Below, piece after piece: positions 8,997 to 16,911 of a stretch of DNA of 49,859 nt; the stretch's first letter is position 1, and each line of letters begins with the position of its first letter. The DNA is from an uncultured bacterium (GTDB lineage: Bacteria > Cyanobacteriota > Vampirovibrionia > Gastranaerophilales > Gastranaerophilaceae). The DNA lies in the NCBI GenBank assembly GCA_902777605.1, contig CACYUI010000009.1, positions 22,261 to 72,119 on the forward strand. The letters are read 5' to 3'. A program made the translations under genes and the position numbers. Under the pieces are notes generated by a model that was given only the letters and a program-made list of their open reading frames with translations, had not been told where the DNA came from and did no database searches.

Positions 8997-9605
8997 TTAT
9001 TTAATTAGAATAATATCTCCACGCTTAACTTCTTTTGAAAGCTCGGTAATAATTTCATTATCCATTCTCATACAACCGTGAGAAGCATATTTTCCTATGC
9101 TTGTTGGAACATTTGTACCATGAATAAACTGACCTGTTGAGCTTTCTTCTCCGGTTTTTGTATCAATTTTATTTAAAACAATTGTGAATGGTCCATATGC
9201 TCTTGGGTGTCGTCTTCTTTTTGAGCGCCTTGGAGCACCTCTATATGGAAACTTTTCTACATGTGAAACAATTCGAACGCCTTTTTCCGTCTTCATGCTT
9301 GGTTTTCCGCTTGCTATTAAGTACGCATTTTGGGCATTCCCGTCATTATCATATTTGTAGAGAATATTTATAGACAAATCTATAACAAATTTTGCATTTT
9401 TATTTTTACCTTGTATGTTAACAAGAGAACTTGGAGCATTTTTTAAAACATTTTTATTATCAGTACCCTGGGGAGTTACAGTACGAATAAATAAATCTTT
9501 TTCTGTTTCAGTTTTAATTAGCTGAAAACTTTTTGCAGATTGTAAAGGCATAATTGCCAATAAAGAAGATAGAGCTATAGTTTTTCCTAAACTTAATATT
9601 TTCAT
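8997..9605 (-). CDS. Secreted LD-transpeptidase (YkuD domain)
   Basis: Periplasmic enzyme that makes 3-3 cross-links in peptidoglycan or anchors proteins to it. Residues 1-25 look like a signal peptide (positively charged start, then a hydrophobic core). The YkuD domain (about 72-202) has the catalytic signature H162-G-T-N and SHGCMR (175-180), with C178 as nucleophile. A basic insert RRSKRRRH (126-133) is unusual within the domain. The gene lies 51 bp upstream of the histidine kinase on the same strand, so it may share its transcript. Confidence 0.9.
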   Translation of the reverse strand: MKILSLGKTIALSSLLAIMPLQSAKSFQLIKTETEKDLFIRTVTPQGTDNKNVLKNAPSSLVNIQGKNKNAKFVIDLSINILYKYDNDGNAQNAYLIASGKPSMKTEKGVRIVSHVEKFPYRGAPRRSKRRRHPRAYGPFTIVLNKIDTKTGEESSTGQFIHGTNVPTSIGKYASHGCMRMDNEIITELSKEVKRGDIILIK

Positions 9606-9662
9606 AACATAGATAAAATCAGTAAAAAAAATTTTTTGCTATTTATTAAGAATTATATATTA

Positions 9663-9693
9663 TTGTCAAAAAATATTATGTTTGGTGTAGAAT
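9663..9693 (+). promoter_or_regulatory. Putative promoter of accD-accA
   Basis: TTGTCA (9663-9668) and TAGAAT (9688-9693) are separated by 19 bp in the divergent gap between the LD-transpeptidase and accD. The spacing is slightly long. A leader of roughly 70 nt containing a CAATCC/GGATTG hairpin would precede the chosen accD start. Confidence 0.4.
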
Positions 9694-9765
9694 GTATTAG
9701 TGCATATCGCACAACGAATTAGAGAATCAGGAAGGACAATCCTTTGGGGATTGAGATGTGTATAT

Positions 9766-10632
9766 ATGACAATACAAGAATGGTTTGATAAGAGAAAAGA
9801 AGCTCAAATTGAGCGTAGAGCTAAAGAAATAAAAGGTGTTGAGAGTGATACACCGGAACTTTGGACAAGATGTGTTCATTGTGATTCACAACTTTTAAAA
9901 TCAGAAATAGAAGAAAATATGATGGTATGCCCTCATTGCGACTACCACTATCGAATAAACGCAAGAACAAGAATACATCAACTATTTGATGAGGGAAGTT
10001 TTGAAGAATTATTTCAAAATGTTCTTCCGACAGACCCGCTCAATTTTGTAGACACAGAATCTTATGCAGACAGGCTTAAGAAAGCAAAAGCAAAAACAGG
10101 TTTGGATGAAGCCGTTATAACAGGTCTTGCTCAAATAAAAGGTCATAAACTTGCAGTTGCGGTAATGGACTTTGATTATATGGGCGGTTCTATGGGAAGT
10201 GTAGTTGGTGAGAAAGTTACCAGAATTATGGAAAAAGCTCTTGAACTCAAACTTCCTATGCTTGCAGTAACTTCATCTGGCGGAGCAAGAATGCAGGAAA
10301 GTGCATTGAGCCTTATGCAGATGGCAAAAACCTCATGTGCTGCAGGAAAACTTGATGAAGCAGGAATTTTGTACATCAATCTTCTTACAGAGCCGACATT
10401 TGGTGGAATAACCGCAAGCTTTGGAACATTGGGTGACATAATTATTGCAGAGCAAGGCGCAAGGATAGGTTTTGCAGGAAGAAGAGTTATAGAACAAACT
10501 ATCAGACAGAAACTTCCCGAAGATTTCCAAACTGCCGAGTATTTATTGAAATACGGACAGGTAGATATTGTTTCTAAGAGAAAAAATTTAAGAAAGACAA
10601 TTGCAAATATATTAGAAATGCACGGAATGTAA
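9766..10632 (+). CDS. accD: Acetyl-CoA carboxylase carboxyltransferase subunit beta
   Basis: Transfers the carboxyl group from carboxybiotin to acetyl-CoA, together with AccA. A four-cysteine zinc ribbon is visible (C36, C39, C55, C58), followed by the crotonase-like carboxyltransferase core with GGSMGS and SSGGARMQE. I chose ATG 9766, giving 288 aa starting MTIQEWFDKRK, because AccD proteins commonly begin with such an aromatic-basic segment. A GTG at 9700 is in frame and would add 22 residues of unrelated composition. It precedes accA by 12 bp, so the two form an operon. Confidence 0.95.
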   Translation: MTIQEWFDKRKEAQIERRAKEIKGVESDTPELWTRCVHCDSQLLKSEIEENMMVCPHCDYHYRINARTRIHQLFDEGSFEELFQNVLPTDPLNFVDTESYADRLKKAKAKTGLDEAVITGLAQIKGHKLAVAVMDFDYMGGSMGSVVGEKVTRIMEKALELKLPMLAVTSSGGARMQESALSLMQMAKTSCAAGKLDEAGILYINLLTEPTFGGITASFGTLGDIIIAEQGARIGFAGRRVIEQTIRQKLPEDFQTAEYLLKYGQVDIVSKRKNLRKTIANILEMHGM

Positions 10633-10644
10633 AGGCAGGCAGAT

Positions 10645-11601
10645 ATGGCAACAGTATTGGATTTTGAAAAACCAATAGTAGATATACAAAATAAAATAGA
10701 AGAATTAAAAAAATTAAGCGAAAATTCAGGATTGGATTTAGAATTACAAATACAATCATTTGAAAAACAAGCAGAAGATAAGAAAAAGGAGTTGTATTCA
10801 ACATTGAAACCTTCACAGAAATTACAAATTGCAAGACATCCTGAAAGACCAAAGTTTTTGGACTATGTAAACTTGATGTGTACTGATTTTATAGAACTTC
10901 ACGGTGACAGAGAGGGAATGGATGATAGAGCAATAATTGGCGGACTTGCAAAATTAAATGGCAAACCGATAATGATTATTGGCATACAAAAAGGCAAGAG
11001 TACAAAAGAGAATTTGGAATACAATTTCGGTATGCCTCAACCGCAAGGATATAGAAAGGCATTAAGATTATTTAAACATGCAAACAAGTTTAATATGCCG
11101 ATTGTTACAATAATAGATACTCCGGGGGCATATCCGGGAATTAAAGCTGAAGAAACAGGTCAAGGCGCAGCAATCGCAATGAATTTGAGAGAAATGTCAA
11201 AGTTATCTGTGCCAATTGTTTCTATTATAACAGGAGAGGGTTGCAGCGGCGGAGCGTTAGGTTTAGCAGTATCGGACAGAGTAATGATGCTTGAACATGC
11301 TTATTATACGGTTATTTCTCCGGAAGGATGTGCTTCTATTCTATGGAGAGATGCATCAAGATTTTCAGATGCGGCAGAAGCTTTAAAAATAACATCAAAA
11401 GATTTATTAGAACTTGATATTATTGATGAAGAAATTCCTGAACCTTTGGGCGGCGCACATACAGATTATAATGTTACTGCTAGTGCTATGAAATCTTCTA
11501 TTGAGAAAGCGTTAGAGGAATTATCACAATTAAGCATTGAAGAGCTGCGTAACCAAAGATATGAAAAATTCAGAAAAATGGGAAGATTCATAGAAGGTTA
11601 A
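10645..11601 (+). CDS. accA: Acetyl-CoA carboxylase carboxyltransferase subunit alpha
   Basis: Partner of AccD in the carboxyltransferase half-reaction. The 318-aa length, the N-terminal helical region with coiled-coil character (about 1-60), the PQGYRKALRL segment, IDTPGAYPG and the GEGCSGGALG glycine-rich loop are all typical of AccA. It lies 12 bp downstream of accD and 8 bp before tRNA-Gly, so the tRNA may be processed from the same transcript or carry its own promoter within accA. Cytosolic. Confidence 0.97.
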   Translation: MATVLDFEKPIVDIQNKIEELKKLSENSGLDLELQIQSFEKQAEDKKKELYSTLKPSQKLQIARHPERPKFLDYVNLMCTDFIELHGDREGMDDRAIIGGLAKLNGKPIMIIGIQKGKSTKENLEYNFGMPQPQGYRKALRLFKHANKFNMPIVTIIDTPGAYPGIKAEETGQGAAIAMNLREMSKLSVPIVSIITGEGCSGGALGLAVSDRVMMLEHAYYTVISPEGCASILWRDASRFSDAAEALKITSKDLLELDIIDEEIPEPLGGAHTDYNVTASAMKSSIEKALEELSQLSIEELRNQRYEKFRKMGRFIEG

Positions 11602-11609
11602 TAGAAATT

Positions 11610-11681
11610 GCGGACGTAATTCAGTGGTAGAATGCAACCTTCCCAAGGTTGACGTCGTGGGTTCGAGTCCCATCGTCCGCT
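11610..11681 (+). tRNA. tRNA-Gly (anticodon CCC)
   Basis: A complete 72-nt cloverleaf is visible. The acceptor arms are GCGGACG (11610-11616) and CGTCCGC (11674-11680) with U discriminator. The anticodon stem is CAACC/GGTTG around the loop TTCCCAA (anticodon CCC). The T-arm is GTGGG-TTCGAGT-CCCAT. No CCA is encoded, and a T-rich stretch follows at 11681-11692. Confidence 0.95.
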
Positions 11682-11857
11682 TTTTGTTTTTTACAAAAAT
11701 TGTGTTTATGGGACGAGAACCACCAAACAGAGTTTGGTCAGGTTCGAGCGCAAGCCGAGCGAGGGCTGGAGAATTTTGCCAAATGATGAAATCATGTAGG
11801 CAAAATGCGTAATTGCCGTTCAACGCGAGGCGCAGCAAGACAGTCCCATCGTCCGCT
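11665..11857. repeat. Duplicated tRNA-Gly 3' end flanking a small att-like insert
   Basis: The last 16 bases of the tRNA, AGTCCCATCGTCCGCT (11666-11681), recur exactly at 11842-11857. The 160 bp between the copies is more G+C-rich than its surroundings. It holds two clear hairpins, CCAAAC-AGA-GTTTGG and a nested TTTTGCC/GGCAAAA stem enclosing ATGAT/ATCAT. Duplication of a tRNA 3' end is the footprint left by tRNA-targeting integrative elements. No integrase is present, so this is either a mini-element, the scar of one, or a structured tRNA-linked repeat. Confidence 0.7.
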
Positions 11858-11877
11858 AATAAAAAAGGACAAAATAG

Positions 11878-11907
11878 TTTATAGGTCGGTTTTACAAAAC
11901 CGACAAT
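11878..11907. repeat. TAGGT/ACAAT hairpin repeat
   Basis: Hairpin with arms GTCGGTTTT and AAAACCGAC around an AC loop, flanked by TTTATAG and AAT. It lies downstream of the UDP-glucose dehydrogenase gene, where it may also act as a terminator. Near-identical to the copy at 32536-32565. Confidence 0.75.
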
Positions 11908-13208
11908 GATTTTTTACCTACACAATAGTATTCAAAACCCTTATCGCGCATTCTGTCTGCATCATATTGATTTCTACCATCAAAAATCACAGGTGTTTTC
12001 ATTAAACTTTTTATTTTTTCAAAATCTGGGCGCCTAAATTCATTCCATTCAGTTAATAATAGCATTGCATCAGCATTTTCTAGTGTTTCATAAGATTTAG
12101 TACAATACTGAATTTTATCACCAAAAATTAATTTAGCAGATTCGATTGCTTTTGGATCGCAAGCTTTTACACTAGCACCCATATCAATAAGGGCGCTTAT
12201 TATTGTAATCGCAGGAGCTTCTCTCATATCATTTGTTTTTGGTTTAAATGCTAATCCCCAAACAGCAAAAGTTTTACCTGATAAATTCTTGCCAAATTTA
12301 TTCGTAATTTTTTCTATAAACAGTTTTCTTTGTTTTTTGTTTGTTTCATCTGCACACTTAATTATACTCATATCAATACCATATTCCATACCGGTTTTGA
12401 TAAGAGCTTTTACATCTTTAGGAAAACAACTTCCGCCATAACCAAGCCCCGGAAATAAGAATTTATTGCCTATTCTTGAATCAGTAGACATTCCAATTCG
12501 TACCATTTCAGCATTTGCACCAACTTTTTCACAAAGATTAGCAATTTCGTTCATAAAAGAAATTTTTGTTGCCAAAAATGAATTTGCCGCATATTTTGTC
12601 ATTTCTGCAGATTTTACATCCATTACGATTATACGATTTCCGGTTCTAAAGAATGGAGAATATAGCTCCTGCATAATTTGTGTTGCTTTATCTGAATTTG
12701 AACCAATTACAACTCTATCCGGAAGTAAAAAGTCGTCTATTGCATTACCTTGTTTTAAGAACTCAGGATTTGAAACTACATCGAAATTATATTTGGTATT
12801 CTTTTTAATAATCTCAGTTACTTTTTCAGCTGTACCAACAGGAACTGTTGACTTATCTACAATAACTTTATATCCGTTCATTGCTTTAGCAATTGATTCA
12901 GCTACAGTCATAACATACTGTAAATCCGCAGAACCATCTTCGCCCTGCGGAGTCCCGACTGCTATAAAACAAATTTGAGATTGCTTTACTGCATTATCGA
13001 TATCGGTTGAAAACTCAAGACGATTTTCAAGAACATTTGATTTTACTAATTCTTCTAAACCTGGTTCATAAATAGAAATAATTCCATTCTTAAGTTGTTC
13101 TATTTTTTCTTCATTGTTATCAATGCAGATAACATCGTTTCCCATGTCGGCAAAACACGCGCCTGCAACAAGTCCTACATAACCGATTCCTATTACTGTA
13201 ATTTTCAT
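11892..13208 (-). CDS. ugd: UDP-glucose 6-dehydrogenase
   Basis: NAD-dependent two-step oxidation of UDP-glucose to UDP-glucuronate for surface polysaccharide. The Rossmann fold starts with GIGYVG (7-12). The catalytic cysteine C261 lies in GYGGSCFPKD (257-266), and K205 in the AEMTKYAANSF helix is the conserved lysine. The 438-aa length is normal. It is the downstream partner of the epimerase gene 79 bp away on the same strand, and together they would make UDP-glucuronate and then UDP-galacturonate. The stop codon end overlaps the hairpin repeat at 11878-11907. Confidence 0.95.
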   Translation of the reverse strand: MKITVIGIGYVGLVAGACFADMGNDVICIDNNEEKIEQLKNGIISIYEPGLEELVKSNVLENRLEFSTDIDNAVKQSQICFIAVGTPQGEDGSADLQYVMTVAESIAKAMNGYKVIVDKSTVPVGTAEKVTEIIKKNTKYNFDVVSNPEFLKQGNAIDDFLLPDRVVIGSNSDKATQIMQELYSPFFRTGNRIIVMDVKSAEMTKYAANSFLATKISFMNEIANLCEKVGANAEMVRIGMSTDSRIGNKFLFPGLGYGGSCFPKDVKALIKTGMEYGIDMSIIKCADETNKKQRKLFIEKITNKFGKNLSGKTFAVWGLAFKPKTNDMREAPAITIISALIDMGASVKACDPKAIESAKLIFGDKIQYCTKSYETLENADAMLLLTEWNEFRRPDFEKIKSLMKTPVIFDGRNQYDADRMRDKGFEYYCVGKKSLSVL

Positions 13209-13287
13209 TTATTATTTCCTTCCATAAAGGCTCTTGATATATAATACCACTAAACCTGCACTTCTGTTCATCAAATTTATTACTGAT

Positions 13288-14241
13288 TTATTTGTTATAT
13301 AAACTTTTCCATTCAATAAATTTTCTTATTCCTTCTTTCAAATTTGTTTTTGGTTTGTAACCTAATAGCTTTTGAGCTTTTGTAATATCGCTTACCGTTT
13401 TAATTACATCCCCTTGCTGCAGAGGTAAACGATTAATTTGTGCTTTTTTGCCTAAGACATCCTCAATAGTTGAAATCATTTCATTTAATGTAACAGGTGA
13501 ACCTCCGCCAAGATTAATAATTTCATATAAAGTTTTATCGTAATCCATTGCAGCACATATTCCTCCAACAATATCTTCAATAAATGTATAATCTCTCATT
13601 GTTGTACCATCACCATATACAGGAATTGGTTTATCTTGTTCAATTAGTTCTATAAATTTTCTGATTGCCAAATCAGGTCTTTGTTTTGGACCATAAACCG
13701 TAAAGAAACGCAAGCAAACAGTATTAATTTCGTATAATTTTGAATAAGTGTACAATATTTGTTCGCAAGCTAATTTTGTTGCTGCATAAGGCGAAATCGG
13801 CTCTGTTACTTTCAAATCCTCAGAGAATTTATCTGCTTTACAGTTTCCGTAAACAGAACTTGATGATGCAAATATAATTTTTTTCACTCCGTACTTTTTA
13901 ATCTTTTCTAAGATATTTACTGTTCCTTCAATGTTGCTTCTTACATATTCAAGCGGATCTTCTAGTGACGGCCTAACACCTGCACGAGCAGCAAAATGGA
14001 GAACTATATCTATTTCATTTTCATTAAATATTCTATCCGTCAATTCTCTATCACAAATATCACCACGGAATAGCTTATAATTTTTATTCTTTAAATTATT
14101 GGTGATATTTTGCTCTTTTATATTAACATCGTAATAATCATTAAAATTATCAAGAACGATAATCTTATTTCCTTTGCTCAATAATCTATCAGCAAGAGTC
14201 GAGCCAATAAATCCGGCACCGCCTGTAATAAGTATATTCAT
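13288..14241 (-). CDS. NAD-dependent sugar epimerase, probably UDP-glucuronate 4-epimerase
   Basis: Extended short-chain dehydrogenase. GGAGFIG (7-13) binds NAD, and the catalytic pair is Y152 and K156 in SPYAATK. The segment LDNFNDYYD (30-38) is characteristic of CapI/LspL-type UDP-glucuronate epimerases rather than GalE, and the adjacent UDP-glucose dehydrogenase supplies that substrate. The 317-aa length fits. The precise substrate remains an inference from motif and neighbour. Confidence 0.85.
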   Translation of the reverse strand: MNILITGGAGFIGSTLADRLLSKGNKIIVLDNFNDYYDVNIKEQNITNNLKNKNYKLFRGDICDRELTDRIFNENEIDIVLHFAARAGVRPSLEDPLEYVRSNIEGTVNILEKIKKYGVKKIIFASSSSVYGNCKADKFSEDLKVTEPISPYAATKLACEQILYTYSKLYEINTVCLRFFTVYGPKQRPDLAIRKFIELIEQDKPIPVYGDGTTMRDYTFIEDIVGGICAAMDYDKTLYEIINLGGGSPVTLNEMISTIEDVLGKKAQINRLPLQQGDVIKTVSDITKAQKLLGYKPKTNLKEGIRKFIEWKSLYNK

Positions 14242-14564
14242 TTATTACCGTCCTTTCTTATGATTAAAAACGAAAAAATTTATTTTATCTGATTTTAAAT
14301 TATTAATATTAAGTTGATTTATATTAAAACCGTGTTTTCACAGTAAATAACACAATGATAATTGATTCCTTTTTGAATAATTTTGAATCATATACAACCA
14401 TTTTTCATCAATTTTTTTTATTATATCATCATTGTGTTTTCTGTATAGAATATTATTTTCACAAAAACCATAATTTTGGAGCATATTTAATTTTTTAAAA
14501 TTTGTTTACGGTTATCTTTACCCTGATTTAAATAAATGATATAATCGAAGAAAAGGAAAGAAAA
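14242..14564. other. Divergent intergenic region between epimerase and a secreted protein gene
   Basis: 323 bp of very AT-rich DNA with no credible reading frame. It includes an imperfect GTGTT/AACAC inverted repeat near 14332-14353 and poly-T tracts. A good plus-strand promoter sits at the right end. A promoter for the minus-strand epimerase-ugd operon must also lie here but I cannot place it confidently. Confidence 0.5.
14517..14545 (+). promoter_or_regulatory. Extended -10 promoter of the 14565 gene
   Basis: TTTACC (14517-14522) and TATAAT (14540-14545) are 17 bp apart, with TG one base before the -10 (TGATATAAT). This predicts initiation about 13 bp before the ribosome-binding site AGGAA near 14554. 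Confidence 0.65.
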
Positions 14565-15014
14565 ATGAAAAAGATTATCTTACTATCACTATTGTTGTTT
14601 CCGCTTTGCGCTTTAGCAGATGATGTAGAAGATTATATGGGTGTTCAAGAGCCTCAGTGGAAAGATTTTACTCCAAAAGCTTATGTTGAAGTTGCACCTC
14701 CTAGAGGTTTAGGAAAATTCAATGATACCGCATCATATTGGTATAAAAGAAGAGTAGAATTTGAACAAGGTATAGAAACTTGCAGAGCATTAGAAAAAGC
14801 TGAATCCAAAGCTGCTTGTTATCAAGATCTTAAAGTAAAACAATATCAGAAGAATAGCGATTATAATGCAAGACTTGAAGCCATTGAAAGATCAAAAATG
14901 ATGCCTCAAGAAATGATGAATCCGACTGATAATATGCTTCCTATAGGTGGATTTAACCCGCTTGGCAGCTTAGGAACGATGATGCATTTCCAACAAAGCG
15001 AGATTAGTCATTAA
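14565..15014 (+). CDS. Small secreted hypothetical protein, 149 aa
   Basis: No family recognised. It has a textbook signal peptide (MKKIILLSLLLFPLCALA, cleavage likely after residue 18). A mature acidic and aromatic N-part and a central charged helical segment follow (about 60-110, with two cysteines in ETCRALEKAESKAACYQ that could form a disulfide). The C-terminus is rich in Met, Pro and Gly. It has its own promoter and a clear ribosome-binding site. Its 3' end overlaps the convergent rdgB by 11 bp. Probably periplasmic. Confidence 0.7.
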   Translation: MKKIILLSLLLFPLCALADDVEDYMGVQEPQWKDFTPKAYVEVAPPRGLGKFNDTASYWYKRRVEFEQGIETCRALEKAESKAACYQDLKVKQYQKNSDYNARLEAIERSKMMPQEMMNPTDNMLPIGGFNPLGSLGTMMHFQQSEISH

Positions 15015-15594
15015 TTCTATCGGACAAATAATTAAGCACTTTTCTTAAAGCTACAGAACGATGAGAAACAAGATTTTTTTCATCTTCCGTAAGTTCTGCC
15101 ATGGTTCTTGTATCACCCTTTACAAGAAAAATCGGATCGTATCCAAAACCGTTTTTCCCTCGTGTTTCTTCGATAATAGAACCTTCACAAATACCTTGAT
15201 ATTTGAATTCAACTTCTCCTTTTGGGTTAATAAGAGTCATTGCACAGGTAAAATGGGCATCTCTTTTGTCTTTTGAAATTCCATCCATTTCTTTTAACAC
15301 ACGCTCTATACGCAAAGAAGGAGTTTCTGCATATCTTGCGGAAAAAATCCCCGGTTTTCCGCCAAGCGCATTAATACATAAACCTGAATCATCCGCAAGA
15401 ACCCAAGTTTTTGATATTTTCCAAGCTTCAATCGCTTTTATATAAGAATTTTCTTCAAAAGTCTTTCCATCCTCGATAGGATTGAATCCTTCCGGCGGAA
15501 GAATAAATTCTACATTCAAATTAAATTGGTTTTTTATAATATCATTAATTTCTTGAACTTTGTGCTTATTTGATGAAGCCAAAACTATTTTCAT
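15004..15594 (-). CDS. rdgB: Non-canonical purine NTP pyrophosphatase (RdgB/HAM1)
   Basis: Hydrolyses ITP, dITP and XTP to monophosphates to keep them out of nucleic acids. The substrate-binding SSNKHK (7-12), metal/catalytic ADDSGL (67-72), GGKPGIFSARYA, the GFGYDPIF segment and SHRSVAL near the C-terminus are all present. The length of 196 aa is typical. Its start overlaps the stop of the upstream glycosyltransferase by a few bases, so the two are translationally coupled. Confidence 0.95.
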   Translation of the reverse strand: MKIVLASSNKHKVQEINDIIKNQFNLNVEFILPPEGFNPIEDGKTFEENSYIKAIEAWKISKTWVLADDSGLCINALGGKPGIFSARYAETPSLRIERVLKEMDGISKDKRDAHFTCAMTLINPKGEVEFKYQGICEGSIIEETRGKNGFGYDPIFLVKGDTRTMAELTEDEKNLVSHRSVALRKVLNYLSDRIND

Positions 15595-16385
15595 TTTTCC
15601 CTCTTATTGTAATAAACTAACTCTTCACTCAAATCTAATGTTTTTCCGCCTTTATTATACAAATTTCGTTTTAATCCCAATTTTGCAAGACGATATTTTA
15701 TACTTTCTTTTAAAACTTCAATCCCATATTTACAAGAGCGAGCAAAATTTATTGATGAAGCTTCGGGAAAGTACTTTGTCGGGCAAGAAATTTCACCGAT
15801 TTTATATCCGTTATAAAAAGCTAATGCAAGTGATTGATTATCGAAAATAAAATCATTGCTGCAATCTTCAAGAGGCAGATTTTCCAGCACTCTTCTTGTA
15901 AAACCACGAAATCCCGTATGATATTCAGAAAGTTTTTCACCGATAACAATATTTTCAAACTCTGTTAAAAATCTGTTGGAAATATATTTGTAAAATGGCA
16001 TACCACCTTTTAGCGCTGAATTTCCGAGCATACGAGAAGCTATAACAACATCATACTCATCAAAAGCCATCATAGAAGCCATGGCAGGAATAAGCTTTGG
16101 CGTATATTGATAATCAGGATGAAGCATTATAACAATATCTGCTCCTGCTTTTAGCGCTGCTTTATAACAAGTTTTTTGGTTTCCGCCATATCCTTTATTT
16201 TTGTTATGAACAATCGTTGTGATATTAAGCTTTTTAGCTACTTCTTTTGTTTCATCTAAAGAGAAATCGTCGACAAGAATAATCTCATCGACGAAATTTT
16301 GATAAATCTCATTATATGTTTTTTCTAAAGTCTTTTCTGCATTGTATGCAGGCATAATTACTACAACTTTTTTGTTGTTAATCAT
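15591..16385 (-). CDS. Family 2 glycosyltransferase, dolichol-phosphate-mannose-synthase-like
   Basis: A GT-A fold transferase of 264 aa. It begins VVVIMPAYNAEKT (7-19) and has a VDD nucleotide-sugar motif (38-40) and MLHPDYQY (87-94), the pattern of the DPM/DPG-synthase-like subgroup that transfers sugars to polyprenyl phosphate. No membrane segments are visible, so it resembles a soluble or peripheral enzyme. It is coupled to rdgB downstream. Donor and acceptor cannot be read from the sequence. Confidence 0.85.
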   Translation of the reverse strand: MINNKKVVVIMPAYNAEKTLEKTYNEIYQNFVDEIILVDDFSLDETKEVAKKLNITTIVHNKNKGYGGNQKTCYKAALKAGADIVIMLHPDYQYTPKLIPAMASMMAFDEYDVVIASRMLGNSALKGGMPFYKYISNRFLTEFENIVIGEKLSEYHTGFRGFTRRVLENLPLEDCSNDFIFDNQSLALAFYNGYKIGEISCPTKYFPEASSINFARSCKYGIEVLKESIKYRLAKLGLKRNLYNKGGKTLDLSEELVYYNKREK

Positions 16386-16425
16386 ATATAAACCGTGAGA
16401 TGAGGGTATTTATTTCTATAAAATT

Positions 16426-16465
16426 GTCCCCTCACCCTTACCCTCTCTCGCAGGGCGAGAGATAC
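16426..16465. repeat. C/G-rich hairpin repeat (CCCTC family)
   Basis: Contains CCCCTCACCCTTACCC followed by the hairpin TCTCTCG-CAGGG-CGAGAGA (16444-16462). It belongs to the same intergenic family as 24519-24536, 26125-26152 and 43246-43278. It lies between hpf and the glycosyltransferase gene. Confidence 0.6.
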
Positions 16466-16468
16466 TTA

Positions 16469-16819
16469 TTAACTTTCTACAGGCTCAGGAGTTTCTGAGT
16501 TTCTGATTGTTGATTTGTCAGAAGACAAAGCTTTGTCTTTAAACTTTTTAACTTGTCTGTCAAGCTTGTCTGCCAAAAGGTCAATGCTGGCATACATAGA
16601 TTCTGCAGATTCTTCACAATGAACAACACCTGTGTTCATTTTGCAAGAAACTTCTGCAACATGTTTTCCAGTAGCAGCGGGGTTTTTGATGACAGAAAGG
16701 ATTACATCAATTCCTGTGATTTGGTCATAGTGATTAGCTACTTTTCCAATTTTTTCTTTGACATAAGCCTTGATAGCATCGGTAATTTCGATGTTTTTAC
16801 CGTTTACGTGTATATACAT
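16469..16819 (-). CDS. hpf: Ribosome hibernation promoting factor, short form
   Basis: S30EA/RaiA-type protein that binds the 30S decoding channel in stationary phase. It begins MYIHVNGKNIEIT and shows the beta-alpha-beta-beta-beta-alpha pattern. At 116 aa it lacks the C-terminal dimerisation domain of the long HPF/LrtA form usual in cyanobacteria. I chose ATG 16819 because a perfect AGGAGG (16825-16830) sits 5 nt upstream; the GTG at 16825 overlaps that Shine-Dalgarno and is unlikely. A strong binding site suggests high translation. Confidence 0.92.
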   Translation of the reverse strand: MYIHVNGKNIEITDAIKAYVKEKIGKVANHYDQITGIDVILSVIKNPAATGKHVAEVSCKMNTGVVHCEESAESMYASIDLLADKLDRQVKKFKDKALSSDKSTIRNSETPEPVES

Positions 16820-16911
16820 GTACACCTCCTATAACTACTTTTTTATTATACACTATATATACTTTTTTTTAAAGCCTGAAATGTAGAAAAAAATGCCAAT
16901 TTCGCATAATT

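Noticed and set aside
9700..9765. GTG start adding 22 residues to AccD
   Set aside because: AccD proteins begin near the MTIQEWFDKRK segment; the extra residues are compositionally different and encoded by what looks like a leader hairpin region.
11530..11838. Minus-strand frame of 102 codons across tRNA-Gly, reading MGLEPTTSTLGRLH
   Set aside because: This peptide is the well-known false translation of tRNA genes; the frame is antisense to the tRNA and the accA end.
12466..12978. 170-codon plus-strand frame inside ugd
   Set aside because: Shadow of the UDP-glucose dehydrogenase gene; no independent support.
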